From NCBI GenBank assembly GCA_009691845.1, contig SIAJ01000008.1:1-64000 (forward strand): a stretch of DNA of 64,000 nucleotides. Direction: 5' to 3'. This DNA is from Gemmataceae bacterium. Its GTDB lineage: Bacteria; Planctomycetota; Planctomycetia; Gemmatales; Gemmataceae. Shown in pieces: positions 52,667 to 61,768 of the stretch. The notes beneath the pieces are model-generated. The model did not search any database. It worked only from the letters and a program-made list of their open reading frames with translations, and was not told where the DNA came from. The translations under genes were made by a program, and so were the position numbers. Numbering within the stretch: position 1 is the stretch's first letter; each line of letters opens with the position of its first letter.

Positions 52667-54205
52667 ATGCTCGCCAAGCTGAATACCTTCGCTCTCGTTG
52701 GCATCGACGCGGTTCCGGTCGAGGTCGAGGTGGATAATACGCCTTCCAACACGCCCAAGACGGTGATCGTTGGACTGCCGGAAGCGTCCGTTCGCGAGAG
52801 CATCCATCGCGTCGAACGTGCACTCTGGAATCTCCGCTATCAGCTGCCGGATGGCCGCACGGTCATCAATCTGGCCCCGGCCGACCTGCGAAAAGACGCG
52901 GGGGCTTTCGATCTCCCCATCGCTCTAGGGTTACTGGTTGCCACGCGGCAACTTCGTCCGGAGCACCTTGACGACTCAGCCACCATCGGCGAACTGGCTC
53001 TCGACGGTATGGTTCGCCCCGTTAAGGGTGTCCTATCGATGGCAATGGCCGCCCGCGATCTGGGCTTTCGACGCCTGATCGTGCCGGTGGAAAACGCTCG
53101 CGAAGCGGCCGTCGTTGAAGAACTCCAGGTCTTTGGCGTGGGAACGCTGAACGACGCAATCGGGCTGCTTTCGGGACATCTTCAACTCGAACCAGCAGCC
53201 AGCGGCATGGCCGATTTTCAACCAAAGCTGAATCGTTACGACGTCGATTTCTCGGATGTCCGAGGCCAGGAGACCGCCAAGCGGGCGCTGATCGTAGCTG
53301 CCGCTGGGGCACATAATGTGCTGATGATCGGCAGTCCTGGTACGGGAAAGACCATGCTCGCTCGCCGGCTGGCGACCGTGCTTCCTCAACTCACAGCTCA
53401 GGAGAGTTTGGAAACAACACGCATCTATTCCGCGGTCGGCCGACTACCCAAGGGCGAACCGTTGATGGCCACACGGCCATTTCGCTCGCCGCATCACACG
53501 ATCTCCGATGCCGGCATGGTCGGTGGCGGCAGCATTCCTGCGCCCGGGGAAATCAGTCTTGCCCATCATGGCGTGCTGTTTCTCGATGAACTTCCCGAAT
53601 TCAATCGTCGCAGCCTGGAAGTGCTTCGTCAGCCGCTCGAAGAAGGACGCGTCACGATCTCGCGGGCTTTGCATTCGACCATGTTCCCGGCCAGTTTCAT
53701 TCTGGTTGCCAGCATGAATCCCTGTCCGTGCGGTTACATGGGCGATCCAAAGCACGCCTGCAGTTGCACACCGATTCACATCGAAAAATACATGGCCCGA
53801 ATCAGCGGGCCGTTAATGGATCGCATCGACTTGCACATCGAAGTGCCTGCCGTCCCCTTTGCCGAATTGTCATCGAAACAGGACGGGACAGATAGTGCAT
53901 CGATGCGCGAACATGTCTTTCAAGCTCGTGCGATCCAGACCGCCCGCTTTGGAACGAGTGCCGGTGCCGTGAATAGCCGCATGAGCCCGAAACAATTGCG
54001 AAAGTTCTGCACGCTCGACGCGGACTGCCAGGGACTATTGCAGTCAGCCATGGAAGAACTCGGCCTCTCGGCGAGGGCCCACGACCGCATTCTGCGCATG
54101 GCCAGGACGATTGCCGACCTGGAAGGGGCCGCCAACATCGGATCGGGCCATTTGAGCGAGGCGATTCAGTATCGGAGTTTGGATCGCAGGTTGTGGGCGA
54201 GGTAA
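52667..54205 (+). CDS. comM: YifB/ComM-family Mg-chelatase-like AAA ATPase
   Basis: 512 residues. The N-terminal ChlI/Lon-protease-like domain includes VGLPEASVRESIHRVERAL and VINLAPADLRKDAGAFDLPIAL. The AAA domain carries Walker A GSPGTGKTMLA (about 222-232), Walker B VLFLDELPEFNR and the cysteine-rich MNPCPCGYMGDPKHACSC. The C-terminal Mg-chelatase lid contains RIMRMARTIADLEG-like and HLSEAIQYRSLDRR. ComM helicase drives branch migration during natural transformation and recombination of incoming DNA. It is often found without other competence genes, as here. Confidence 0.95.
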   Translation: MLAKLNTFALVGIDAVPVEVEVDNTPSNTPKTVIVGLPEASVRESIHRVERALWNLRYQLPDGRTVINLAPADLRKDAGAFDLPIALGLLVATRQLRPEHLDDSATIGELALDGMVRPVKGVLSMAMAARDLGFRRLIVPVENAREAAVVEELQVFGVGTLNDAIGLLSGHLQLEPAASGMADFQPKLNRYDVDFSDVRGQETAKRALIVAAAGAHNVLMIGSPGTGKTMLARRLATVLPQLTAQESLETTRIYSAVGRLPKGEPLMATRPFRSPHHTISDAGMVGGGSIPAPGEISLAHHGVLFLDELPEFNRRSLEVLRQPLEEGRVTISRALHSTMFPASFILVASMNPCPCGYMGDPKHACSCTPIHIEKYMARISGPLMDRIDLHIEVPAVPFAELSSKQDGTDSASMREHVFQARAIQTARFGTSAGAVNSRMSPKQLRKFCTLDADCQGLLQSAMEELGLSARAHDRILRMARTIADLEGAANIGSGHLSEAIQYRSLDRRLWAR

Positions 54206-54271
54206 ATTGGCCGGGAACGCTGCGTGGATTGGACACCCCTATTTCATCTTGTACTGGAAAGAGAGCATCAC

Positions 54272-54708
54272 ATGCGACTATTGACCGCTTCATGTTTTCT
54301 GATCTTGGCACTGCCCGTCTCAGCCGAGGAGAAGAAAGACGAGACAGGGGCGTGACCGGAACCGTCGTCATTCCCAAAGATGTCGCCAGTTTTACTGGCC
54401 GCACCCTCGAAATTCGACTCTACAAGATCCATCCCAAGCTGGCAGACGCCCCGGCTACGCTCGTCGAGAAACTGGAGGCCAAGGATTTTGCCCACACGAA
54501 AGGGACCGAAACGAAAAAAGATATTGCCCTGGGTGCGAATGAAAAGCTCGACCCCAGGCTCCGATACTACATGACTTTATTCGTCCTCGATGGCAATGTC
54601 CGAACGCATATGGGCGAGGCCGACCATGCCAAGAACAACTTGTGCAATGTGCTAACGGAGGGCCAGCCACGCAAAATTGTGGTAACGTTCAAGGAACTCA
54701 AACGCTGA
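54272..54708 (+). pseudogene. small secreted protein, YbaY/YscW-like, frameshifted after the signal peptide
   Basis: The ATG at 54272 starts a clear signal peptide (MRLLTASCFLILALPVSAEE) that runs into a stop at 54353-54355. From there the neighbouring frame carries the mature domain (VTGTVVIPKDVASFTGRTLE, LADAPATLVEKL, GANEKLDPRLRYYMTLFVLDG) to a stop at 54706-54708. One extra base in the GGGG run at 54347-54350 would join both into a protein of about 145 residues. The beta-rich domain with the ADAPA block resembles the YbaY/YscW family of small periplasmic proteins; the match is weak. It is either a sequencing error or a recent loss; the rest of the domain is undamaged. Confidence 0.65.
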
Positions 54709-54752
54709 TTGATTAGCCTGAGAACTCACCGAGGCGAATGCGGGTCGAGCCT

Positions 54753-54783
54753 AGCGTCCCGTCAGTTCCGCCAACGGGACGCT
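54753..54783. terminator. hairpin between convergent genes
   Basis: AGCGTCCCGT (54753-54762) and ACGGGACGCT (54774-54783) form a perfect 10-bp stem around eleven bases, halfway between the stops at 54708 (plus) and 54810 (minus). No long T tract follows on either strand. Confidence 0.6.
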
Positions 54784-54809
54784 CGCGTCAACTTCAATTG
54801 TCGGAGTAC

Positions 54810-55598
54810 CTACTTCTTCTCCACCTTCGGCTTCGGCTTCGGTGCTTCAATCTTCTTCGCGTCCGTCGGGATCGGCATGCCCTTCGCCGTGACTTCTTCC
54901 ACGCCGGTTAGCTTCTTGAACTGAATGTCCTTGAACTGCACGGTCATTTCGCCCATGCCGTCGTGGATTTGGAAGGCGAGGAGGCCCTCCGAAGCTCGCT
55001 TGTCCTTCTGGAAGTCGATGACCTCGGCGGTCGTCTTGCCGTTGATCTGGTGCTTGACGTGATTGGCCATCGCGGTGATGTGGTACTCGTTCCAATCGTC
55101 TTCCTTGATCGACTTCAACAGTTCGTCGCCGTTGACGACTTCCTTCTCGAATCGCGTGCCATTGGTATCGACCCAGGTCTTGGTGCCGCGATTGCAAAGG
55201 AAGCCACGTCCCTTTTCTTCGTACAGAATGCCGACGAACTGTTGCTTGCGCTTGCCGGCCGAGTCGATGTCCGCCTGGTAGCCGCTAATGACAAAGTCTT
55301 CCGGCTTGCCGACGTTCTTCGAGCGGTATTGAATCCCCGAATTGCCGCCGACGATCTTGAATTTCAACTTCAATTCGAAGTCTTTCACTTTGCCGTCCCA
55401 GACCAGGAAGCTGTTGCCGCCGATCTTGCCATCTTTGGTGTAGCCGGTGATGGCCCCTTCCTTGACGGCCCACAATTCGGTCTTGCCCTTCCAGCCGGAA
55501 AGGTCCTTGCCATTGAAGAGCGATTCCCAGTCGTCGGCCCGAGCCACGATCGGCAGGGCGAACAGGAGTGAGAGAGCCAGTGGGAGAGTTCGGCGCAT
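54810..55598 (-). CDS. secreted DUF1080 (3-keto-disaccharide hydrolase) domain protein
   Basis: 262 residues from the ATG at 55598 (MRRTLPLALSLLFALPIVARA, signal peptide); the in-frame start at 55715 overlaps the carboxypeptidase gene and is rejected. The DUF1080 jelly-roll domain spans residues 22-235: WESLFNGKDLSGWKGK, AVKEGAITGYTKDGKIGGNS, FELKLKFKIVGGNSGIQYRS, SGYQADID, GTKTWVDTNGTRFEKEVVN and HDGMGEMTVQFKDIQFKKL. The tail is lysine/proline-rich. Related proteins hydrolyse 3-keto-glycosides, the product of Gfo/Idh-type dehydrogenases, which fits the Tat-exported Gfo/Idh proteins in this window. Activity of this member is inferred from family only. Confidence 0.9.
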   Translation of the reverse strand: MRRTLPLALSLLFALPIVARADDWESLFNGKDLSGWKGKTELWAVKEGAITGYTKDGKIGGNSFLVWDGKVKDFELKLKFKIVGGNSGIQYRSKNVGKPEDFVISGYQADIDSAGKRKQQFVGILYEEKGRGFLCNRGTKTWVDTNGTRFEKEVVNGDELLKSIKEDDWNEYHITAMANHVKHQINGKTTAEVIDFQKDKRASEGLLAFQIHDGMGEMTVQFKDIQFKKLTGVEEVTAKGMPIPTDAKKIEAPKPKPKVEKK

Positions 55599-55708
55599 GA
55601 GATTCCTTTTGAGAAGTTGTGGGGCGGGATGTTTTACGAGATACGACGCGGGACGGCGGGCGTCCATCGGCCATAAGCTAACCGCATCCCGAAAACACGA
55701 GATTGCCA

Positions 55709-57214
55709 ATGACATCCGAAGCCGCTTACACCGAACTGATTCGCCGATCCAAGGAAGCGGCCGTGCTTTCCTCGTGTGGAGCCGTCCTGGGCTGGGACGA
55801 ACGAACGTACATGCCGCACAACGCTTCCGAGTTTCGTGGCGAGCAGATGGCTCTTCTTGCTCGCATGACCCACGAGATGACGACCGATCCGAAGGTGGGC
55901 GAGTGTTTAGCTACTCTGGGCGATTCGTCGCTGGCGAAGGATTCCCCCGAGGCGATCAACGTTCGCGAGATTCGGCGCGCTTACGACCGGGCAGTCAAGT
56001 TGCCGAAAGAGCTCGTCGAAGAGATCGCGAGGGTGTCGACACGGGCCCAGCAAGTTTGGCAAGAAGCCCGCAGCAAGAACGACTTCCCCGCATTTCAGCC
56101 CTGGCTCGAGAAGATCGTCACACTGAAACGCCGTGAGGCCGACGCGGTTGGCTTTAAGGAGCATCCGTACGATGCCCTGCTCGACGAGTACGAACCGGGT
56201 GCGACGGCCGCCCAGGTGCGAGTGGTTTTCGCCTCGCTCTCGGCTGAACTGGTGCCGTTGATCGCCGCCATCGGCCAGTCGAAACGTCGGCCGAAGCGAG
56301 AGATTCTCGAACGGGAATATCCGGTCGAGGCCCAGCAGGCTTTCGCGAAGGCGGCTGCAACTGCGATTGGTTTCGACTTCCAGGCCGGCCGCCTGGACGT
56401 CACGACGCATCCGTTTTGCTCCGGCATCGGGCCGGGCGATTGCCGGATTACCACGCGGTACAATCCACGTTTCTTCAACGAGGCTTTTTTCGGCGTGCTC
56501 CACGAAGCCGGGCACGGCATTTACGAGCAGGGACTTCCCTCCGAACACTTCGGCACGCCCCTCGGTTCGTACTGCTCGCTTGGCATCCACGAATCTCAAT
56601 CCCGCCTGTGGGAGAACCAGGTTGGCCGTGGCCGCACGTTCTGGGAACACTTCTACCCGAAGGCACGCCAGGCGTTCCCCTCGGCCCTCGGCGATGTGCC
56701 TCTCGATGATTTTTACTTCGCGATCAACGAGGCCCGCCCATCGCTCATCCGCGTCGAGGCCGACGAGGCAACTTACAACCTGCACATCATCCTGCGTTTC
56801 GAGATGGAGTTGGCCCTGCTTTCGGGAGATCTGAAGCCGGCAGACGTGCCGGGAGCCTGGAATGAACGCTTCCAGAAGATGTTCGGCCTGACGCCGCCCG
56901 ACGACCGCCAGGGCTGCTTACAGGACATCCACTGGAGCATGGGCGGACTCGGTTACTTCCCGACCTACACGCTGGGAAACCTCTACGCGGCACAGCTCAT
57001 GAATGCCTCCAAGTCTCAGCTGCAGGGCCTGGAGACGGACTTCGCTCAAGGGGAGTTCGGACGGCTCAAGAACTGGCTCAATGAGAAGGTACACAAACCC
57101 GGGCGATCGTGCCGATCGGACGAGTTGTGCCAAAGAATCACGGGAGAGGGGCTGCGGCACGAGCCGTTGGTTGCCTATCTTCGAACCAAGTTTGGCGATC
57201 TGTACGATCTGTGA
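55709..57214 (+). CDS. M32-family metallocarboxypeptidase
   Basis: 501 residues from the ATG at 55709 (MTSEAAYTELIRRSKEAAVL). Zinc site HEAGHGIYEQG (HExxH, near residue 268) with the third ligand in GIHESQSRLWENQVGR. Family blocks at the N-terminus are GWDERTYMPHNASEFRGEQM. Also EADEATYNLHIILRFEMELA and DIHWSMGGLGYFPTYTLGN. The length matches thermostable carboxypeptidase 1 (about 500). It removes C-terminal amino acids from peptides in the cytosol. It is divergent from the DUF1080 gene with about 110 bases between starts. Confidence 0.95.
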   Translation: MTSEAAYTELIRRSKEAAVLSSCGAVLGWDERTYMPHNASEFRGEQMALLARMTHEMTTDPKVGECLATLGDSSLAKDSPEAINVREIRRAYDRAVKLPKELVEEIARVSTRAQQVWQEARSKNDFPAFQPWLEKIVTLKRREADAVGFKEHPYDALLDEYEPGATAAQVRVVFASLSAELVPLIAAIGQSKRRPKREILEREYPVEAQQAFAKAAATAIGFDFQAGRLDVTTHPFCSGIGPGDCRITTRYNPRFFNEAFFGVLHEAGHGIYEQGLPSEHFGTPLGSYCSLGIHESQSRLWENQVGRGRTFWEHFYPKARQAFPSALGDVPLDDFYFAINEARPSLIRVEADEATYNLHIILRFEMELALLSGDLKPADVPGAWNERFQKMFGLTPPDDRQGCLQDIHWSMGGLGYFPTYTLGNLYAAQLMNASKSQLQGLETDFAQGEFGRLKNWLNEKVHKPGRSCRSDELCQRITGEGLRHEPLVAYLRTKFGDLYDL

Positions 57215-57251
57215 CGCCCTTGCGAGCAGCTTGGTATCGAGGTTGCCGATC

Positions 57252-57431
57252 GTGTGGGTTGATCGGCAATCCGTCTCTGAGCTTGATCTTCAAGATGTGC
57301 GGCGAGAGGGGATCGCAACGGATGTCCAAGCTTCGCGGGACGCACTGGTCGTATCGGGAGTGCCGGGTGTTGGTGATGCCCTTATTTCGGGATTACTCGC
57401 GCCGGACCGCAGAATACGCACCATGCATTAG
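57252..57431 (+). CDS. possible small ORF upstream of the kinase
   Basis: An open frame of 59 codons from a GTG at 57252 with protein-like composition (VDRQSVSELDLQDVRREGIA, VSGVPGVGDALISGLLAPDR) ends in TAG six bases before the kinase start, where AAGGAG also lies. It might be a short leader-type protein, or the remnant of a gene lost between the carboxypeptidase and the kinase. No ribosome-binding site precedes the GTG and I recognise no family. Confidence 0.25.
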   Translation: MWVDRQSVSELDLQDVRREGIATDVQASRDALVVSGVPGVGDALISGLLAPDRRIRTMH

Positions 57432-57437
57432 AAGGAG

Positions 57438-58490
57438 ATGTTGAGACAGATCGGCACGATCCCGAGATTCGCGATGCTTGCAACCACCGCCCCGAAAGCC
57501 AACCATGCCGACATGCCGTCCGAACTGGACGACACGGACGTGATGCAGACGGCGGTCATTGGCAAGGCCTCCACGCTCCACGACGTGCCCGAACTGGATG
57601 ATATTCCGCTTCCTCCTCTTGGTGCGTTTCTGGGCCGATGCCGACTGAAGACCCACATGGCTGCCGGCCGAAACAGTGCGGTGTACATGGGTGAACTTTG
57701 GGACTTACAACTGCCCGTAGCCGTCAAGGTCGTGGCCCCACGTCGCCGAGCGGATCGGCAAGTCCTGGTCACCCACCTTCGTAACGAATTCCAGGCACTC
57801 GCTCGACTGAGTCACTCGAACATCGCCCGACTCTGGGACTACCGCGATGACCCCGAGGTCCCGCACTTGGCGACGGAATATGTCGAAAGCATGACTCTTG
57901 AAAACCTGAGAGTGAGCCACGGCGGCCGACTCACCCCTCGACTCGCCGTCCGTATCGCTTTGCGGACCCTCGACGGCTTGGCTGCCGCCTGGCGATTGGG
58001 AATCGTGCATCGGGACATCAAGCCCGAGAACCTGCTCGTGACGCCACACGGAGACGTCAAGGTCATCGACTGGGGCCTGTGCGGGATGGTGGGCGAAGAG
58101 CAACTGGCGGCCCCCTCGGCTGACACCATTCGCTTCATCGGAACGCCGGCCTATCTCCCTCCAGAGATGGCTCGGCCCGGTCGTGCGTTCGATCATCGGA
58201 CGGACATCTATGGCCTGGGAGCCACGCTCTATCACGTGGTCACGGGCCGATTGCCCTTCTCGTATCACAAGCCGACACAGATGATTCTGGCTCACATGAA
58301 GGAAGAACCCGTGGCTCCGTTCGAACACGTGCAAGAACCAGGCATGCTTCGTTTGTCGGAAGTCGTGCTACGCATGATGGCCAAGGCTCCGAGCGAGCGG
58401 TTCCAGCGGCCAGACGATCTGCGCGAAGAGTTGAATCGAGTGTTGGCCGAAACGAACACGAACGGATCGAAATCGATCAAGAAGCAGTAA
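57438..58490 (+). CDS. serine/threonine protein kinase with DWG motif
   Basis: 350 residues; AAGGAG is almost adjacent to the ATG at 57438, so an internal start, for example ATG 57474, is possible. An N-terminal linker of about 65 residues precedes the kinase fold. The ATP loop MAAGRNSAVYMGEL is degenerate; then AVKVV (lysine), HRDIKPENLLV (~190), and DWG (~211) instead of DFG, followed by FIGTPAYLPPEMARPGRAF and HRTDIYGLGATLYHVVTGRLPF. All core catalytic residues are kept and the Phe-to-Trp change is known in some active kinases. There is no membrane segment or sensor, unlike many planctomycete Ser/Thr kinases, so it is cytosolic. Its last 14 bases overlap the convergent RND gene. Confidence 0.9.
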   Translation: MLRQIGTIPRFAMLATTAPKANHADMPSELDDTDVMQTAVIGKASTLHDVPELDDIPLPPLGAFLGRCRLKTHMAAGRNSAVYMGELWDLQLPVAVKVVAPRRRADRQVLVTHLRNEFQALARLSHSNIARLWDYRDDPEVPHLATEYVESMTLENLRVSHGGRLTPRLAVRIALRTLDGLAAAWRLGIVHRDIKPENLLVTPHGDVKVIDWGLCGMVGEEQLAAPSADTIRFIGTPAYLPPEMARPGRAFDHRTDIYGLGATLYHVVTGRLPFSYHKPTQMILAHMKEEPVAPFEHVQEPGMLRLSEVVLRMMAKAPSERFQRPDDLREELNRVLAETNTNGSKSIKKQ

Positions 58491-61400
58491 CCACCTGGCG
58501 TGGCCGAAACACAACGTACAGCACGCGAACGACAAGCAACGACATCACGAGTGCGCTGATCACCCCACCGATCACGACCGTGGCTAGCGGCCGTTGCACT
58601 TCGGCACCCTGCCCATCACTAAACGCCATCGGCACGAAGCCCAGGCTCGCCACCAGCGTGGTCATCAACACCGGCCTCAGGCGAGTCATCGCGGCTTTCT
58701 CGACGGCCACATCCAGGCCCATCCCGCCCTGACGAAGTTGGCGGATATACGAGACCAGTATCATGTCGTCGAGCACGGCAACGCCCGCGACCGCCACGAA
58801 GCCGATTTGTGCCGAGATCGAGAACGGCATGTCTCGAAGCCAAAGTGCGAGGATACCGCCCACGAGGGCGAATGGAATGCCGACTAGTACTCGTAGTGTG
58901 TCCGTGACGTTCCCGTAGGCGAGATACAAGAGGAAGACGACCAGGATTAGGGCCAGCCCGCGAACGAGCCACAGGCGTTTCTTGGCACCCAGGAGATGCC
59001 TGTATTCACCTCCGAATTCAATGCGGTAGCGGCCGCCCTCCGGTAGCTGGACTTCCTTCTCGACTCGCGCTTTGGCCTCCTCGACAAACCCGGCCAGATC
59101 GCGATCGCGAATGTTGCACGTGACCGCCAGTCGCCGCTGGCCGACTTCGCGGTTAATGATCGGCGGACCATCGTAGACATCGATATCCGCGAGCCGATAG
59201 AGCGGAATGCGTTCTCCTCCCGGCGTGGCGATGATAATGTCGCGCAGGGAATCCGGGTTTTGTGTGAAGTGCCTGGGTAACAGGGCCACGAGTGGAAAAC
59301 GAAGTTGCCCCTCCACGACCTCGCCCAGCGGTTTTCCGCCAATGGATTCGACCAAGTCGAGGATCGCCTTGGCCGTGATGCCGTGATGGGCGAGTTCCTT
59401 CGGCCGCGGCTTGATACGCAGAACGTGCTGGCCTTCGGTTGGTTCGACTTTCACCCCCTCGTGGCCCTGGACCGACTCGAGAATCTCCTTCACCTGGCCT
59501 CCCTTCTCCTTGAGGATCTTGAGATCGTCGCCATAGAGAAGGATGATGACCTCGCCGCGTGTGCCCTCGAATGTCTCCTCGATGCGCATGGCGATCGGCT
59601 GCGTGTAGGCAGCCTCGAAGCCGAGGTAGCCGCGTAGTTCCTGCTGCACGAGTTTGGTCAACTCTTCCTGAGTTTTCGCTCGCTTCCACTTGGATCGTGG
59701 ATGAAGCGTCATGAAGAAGTCTGTAAGTTCGACACCCATCGGGTCGGTCGCGACATCCGCGGAACCCACCCGGCACCAAGCGTGCTTCACTTCATCGGGA
59801 AAAGCTTTCAGCACCGCCCGCTCCATCTGTCCGTTCGATTCGTTCGACACCTCCAGGCTGGTCCCGACCGGGCGGATGACGTTGATGCTGATCGCACCCT
59901 CGGAAAGCTCGGGGATGTACTCCTCGCCGAGCCGGGGCGCGATGAAAGCAAACGTGAAGCCCACGACCGCCATGGCCAAGATCAGAACCGCGAGCTTCAT
60001 CCTCATCGCCAGATGCAATACTGGAGCGTAGACCGCCTTCAACCAGCGCACGAGCATCGGCTCACGTTCGACCCCACGCCGCGGCAAGATCAAGCTGGCA
60101 AGCACCGGCATCAGGGTCATCGACAGGATCATCGATCCGGCCAGCGCGAAGATGACCGTCATCGCCATCGGCCGGAACATCTTCCCCTCGATACCCTCCA
60201 GGGTCAGCACGGGGATGTAAACCACGAGGATGATGAGTTCGCCGAAGAGCGTCGGCTGACGCACCTCCACGGCCGCATCGCGGACGACTTCGATGGGGAT
60301 TCGTTCCGCGACGAAAAACATGTGAAACGGGAACCAGCTTCGCCAGGTTCGCGCGACTGCGTCGCGAGTTCCGAACTCGGCGCTCTTCCGCACGCAGTTT
60401 TCGACCATGACCACTGACGAATCGACGATCATGCCGAAGTCGATGGCACCCAGGCTGAGCAGGCTGGCCGCGATCGCAAAACGGTACATGCCGGTGAAGG
60501 CGAACAACATCGACAGCGGAATGGCCAGGGCGACGATGAATGCCGCCCGCAAGTTGCCGAGAAACGCGAACAAAACGGCAATGACCAGCAGGCCGCCCTC
60601 GAACAGGTTCTTCTTCGCCGTATCGACGACCACATCGATAAGTTCCGTGCGATCGTAGACGGATATCACTTCGACGTCGCGTGGCAGCGTCTTTTCGGTT
60701 TCCTTCAGCCTCTCCCGCATCGCGGTCGTGACCGTGTGGCTGTTCTCGCCCGTGGTCATGAAACCGAGGCCGAGCATCGCCTCACCACGGCCGTCAAACG
60801 TGACCGAGCCGCGGCGTAGGGGACCATCGTCGCCGATGCCGACCTCGGCGAGATCCCGCAGAAATATCGGCTGCCCGTTGCGTGACGCGACGACGATGCT
60901 GCGCAATTCCTCAATGTCGGCGACTCGCCCCACGCCGTGGACGAGCAACATGCCGCCACCGCGATGGACCACACCGCCGCCAACGTTGCGATTGTTCTGA
61001 TCGACGGCAGCCAGAATCTGATCGAAGGTCAGTTCGTACTTGACGAGCGCATCCGGCCGAATGCGAACCTGGTACTGCCGCTGATAGCCGCCCCACGAGT
61101 TCACCTCGGCGACGCCCGGCACGGACCGAATTTGTGGCCGGATGACCCATTCGTGCATGGTTCGGGCCTTGGTGCGATCCTCGCCATGCCCAAGCACGAT
61201 GTAATGGAACACTTCGCCGAGGCCGTTCGACATCGGCCCCATCTTCGGGCGTTCGACTTCGGGCGGCAGGACCGCGGTCCCCAGTCGCTCGCTGACGAGT
61301 TGCCGGGCGACCAGCATGTCGGTCCCGTCCTCGAAGGTCACGACTACCTGGGACAGGCCAAACTGCGAACGCGAACGCATGTTCTCGAGCCGTGGCATTC

Positions 61401-61623
61401 CCGCCAGGGCTTGCTCGACGGGAAAGGTGACGCGTGTTTCGACTTCCTCCGGGTTCAATTGCGGGACGACCGTGTTGACCTGGATCTGGACGGGCGTGAC
61501 GTCCGGGAAAGCGTCGACGTCCAGCCGATCGAGCGAGATCAATCCCAACACGGCGAAGCCTAGTGTTAGCACGATCACCGCCAGGCGATGATGCAGCGAG
61601 AAGTCGATAATCTTGGTGAGCAT
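58477..61623 (-). CDS. CusA/CzcA-type heavy-metal efflux RND permease
   Basis: 1048 residues, the normal HME-RND length. N-terminal membrane helix MLTKIIDFSLHHRLAVIVLTLGFAVLG, DVTPVQIQVNTVVPQLNPEEVETRVTFPVEQALAG in the first porter domain, and in TM4 GAIDFGMIVDSSVVMVEN with the essential Asp of the proton relay. EEYIPELSEGAISINVIRP, LGVVLLYLAYGN-like helices and AVLDDMILVSYIRQL in the second half. A segment of about 40 residues after VRKSAEFGTRD (TWRSWFPFHMFFVAERIPIE) is longer than in E. coli CusA. It pumps Cu(I)/Ag(I) or Zn/Co/Cd across the envelope with the adaptor encoded upstream. The outer-membrane channel gene is not in the window. Confidence 0.95.
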   Translation of the reverse strand: MLTKIIDFSLHHRLAVIVLTLGFAVLGLISLDRLDVDAFPDVTPVQIQVNTVVPQLNPEEVETRVTFPVEQALAGMPRLENMRSRSQFGLSQVVVTFEDGTDMLVARQLVSERLGTAVLPPEVERPKMGPMSNGLGEVFHYIVLGHGEDRTKARTMHEWVIRPQIRSVPGVAEVNSWGGYQRQYQVRIRPDALVKYELTFDQILAAVDQNNRNVGGGVVHRGGGMLLVHGVGRVADIEELRSIVVASRNGQPIFLRDLAEVGIGDDGPLRRGSVTFDGRGEAMLGLGFMTTGENSHTVTTAMRERLKETEKTLPRDVEVISVYDRTELIDVVVDTAKKNLFEGGLLVIAVLFAFLGNLRAAFIVALAIPLSMLFAFTGMYRFAIAASLLSLGAIDFGMIVDSSVVMVENCVRKSAEFGTRDAVARTWRSWFPFHMFFVAERIPIEVVRDAAVEVRQPTLFGELIILVVYIPVLTLEGIEGKMFRPMAMTVIFALAGSMILSMTLMPVLASLILPRRGVEREPMLVRWLKAVYAPVLHLAMRMKLAVLILAMAVVGFTFAFIAPRLGEEYIPELSEGAISINVIRPVGTSLEVSNESNGQMERAVLKAFPDEVKHAWCRVGSADVATDPMGVELTDFFMTLHPRSKWKRAKTQEELTKLVQQELRGYLGFEAAYTQPIAMRIEETFEGTRGEVIILLYGDDLKILKEKGGQVKEILESVQGHEGVKVEPTEGQHVLRIKPRPKELAHHGITAKAILDLVESIGGKPLGEVVEGQLRFPLVALLPRHFTQNPDSLRDIIIATPGGERIPLYRLADIDVYDGPPIINREVGQRRLAVTCNIRDRDLAGFVEEAKARVEKEVQLPEGGRYRIEFGGEYRHLLGAKKRLWLVRGLALILVVFLLYLAYGNVTDTLRVLVGIPFALVGGILALWLRDMPFSISAQIGFVAVAGVAVLDDMILVSYIRQLRQGGMGLDVAVEKAAMTRLRPVLMTTLVASLGFVPMAFSDGQGAEVQRPLATVVIGGVISALVMSLLVVRVLYVVFRPRQVVTAS

Positions 61624-61638
61624 GAACGCTATCCGGTT

Positions 61639-61661
61639 CCCCTCCCCTCTTAGGGAAGGGG
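61639..61661. repeat. CTT-loop hairpin with element tail between RND genes
   Basis: CCCCTCCCCT (61639-61648), loop CTT, AGGGAAGGGG (61652-61661), one mismatch. It is followed by GGTTAGTTTTGGCGTGGGA, which parallels the sequence after the first hairpin of the compound element at 38868, so this is a partial copy of that element. It lies in the 145-base gap between the adaptor and permease genes. Confidence 0.7.
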
Positions 61662-61768
61662 GTTAGTTTTGGCGTGGGAATGATCCAAGCAACCGAACTC
61701 CCTGGTCCCCTTCCTCACGAAGGAGGAGGGAGAAGAACGAAAGACCCGACCGGGTCTTAGTGGCCACA

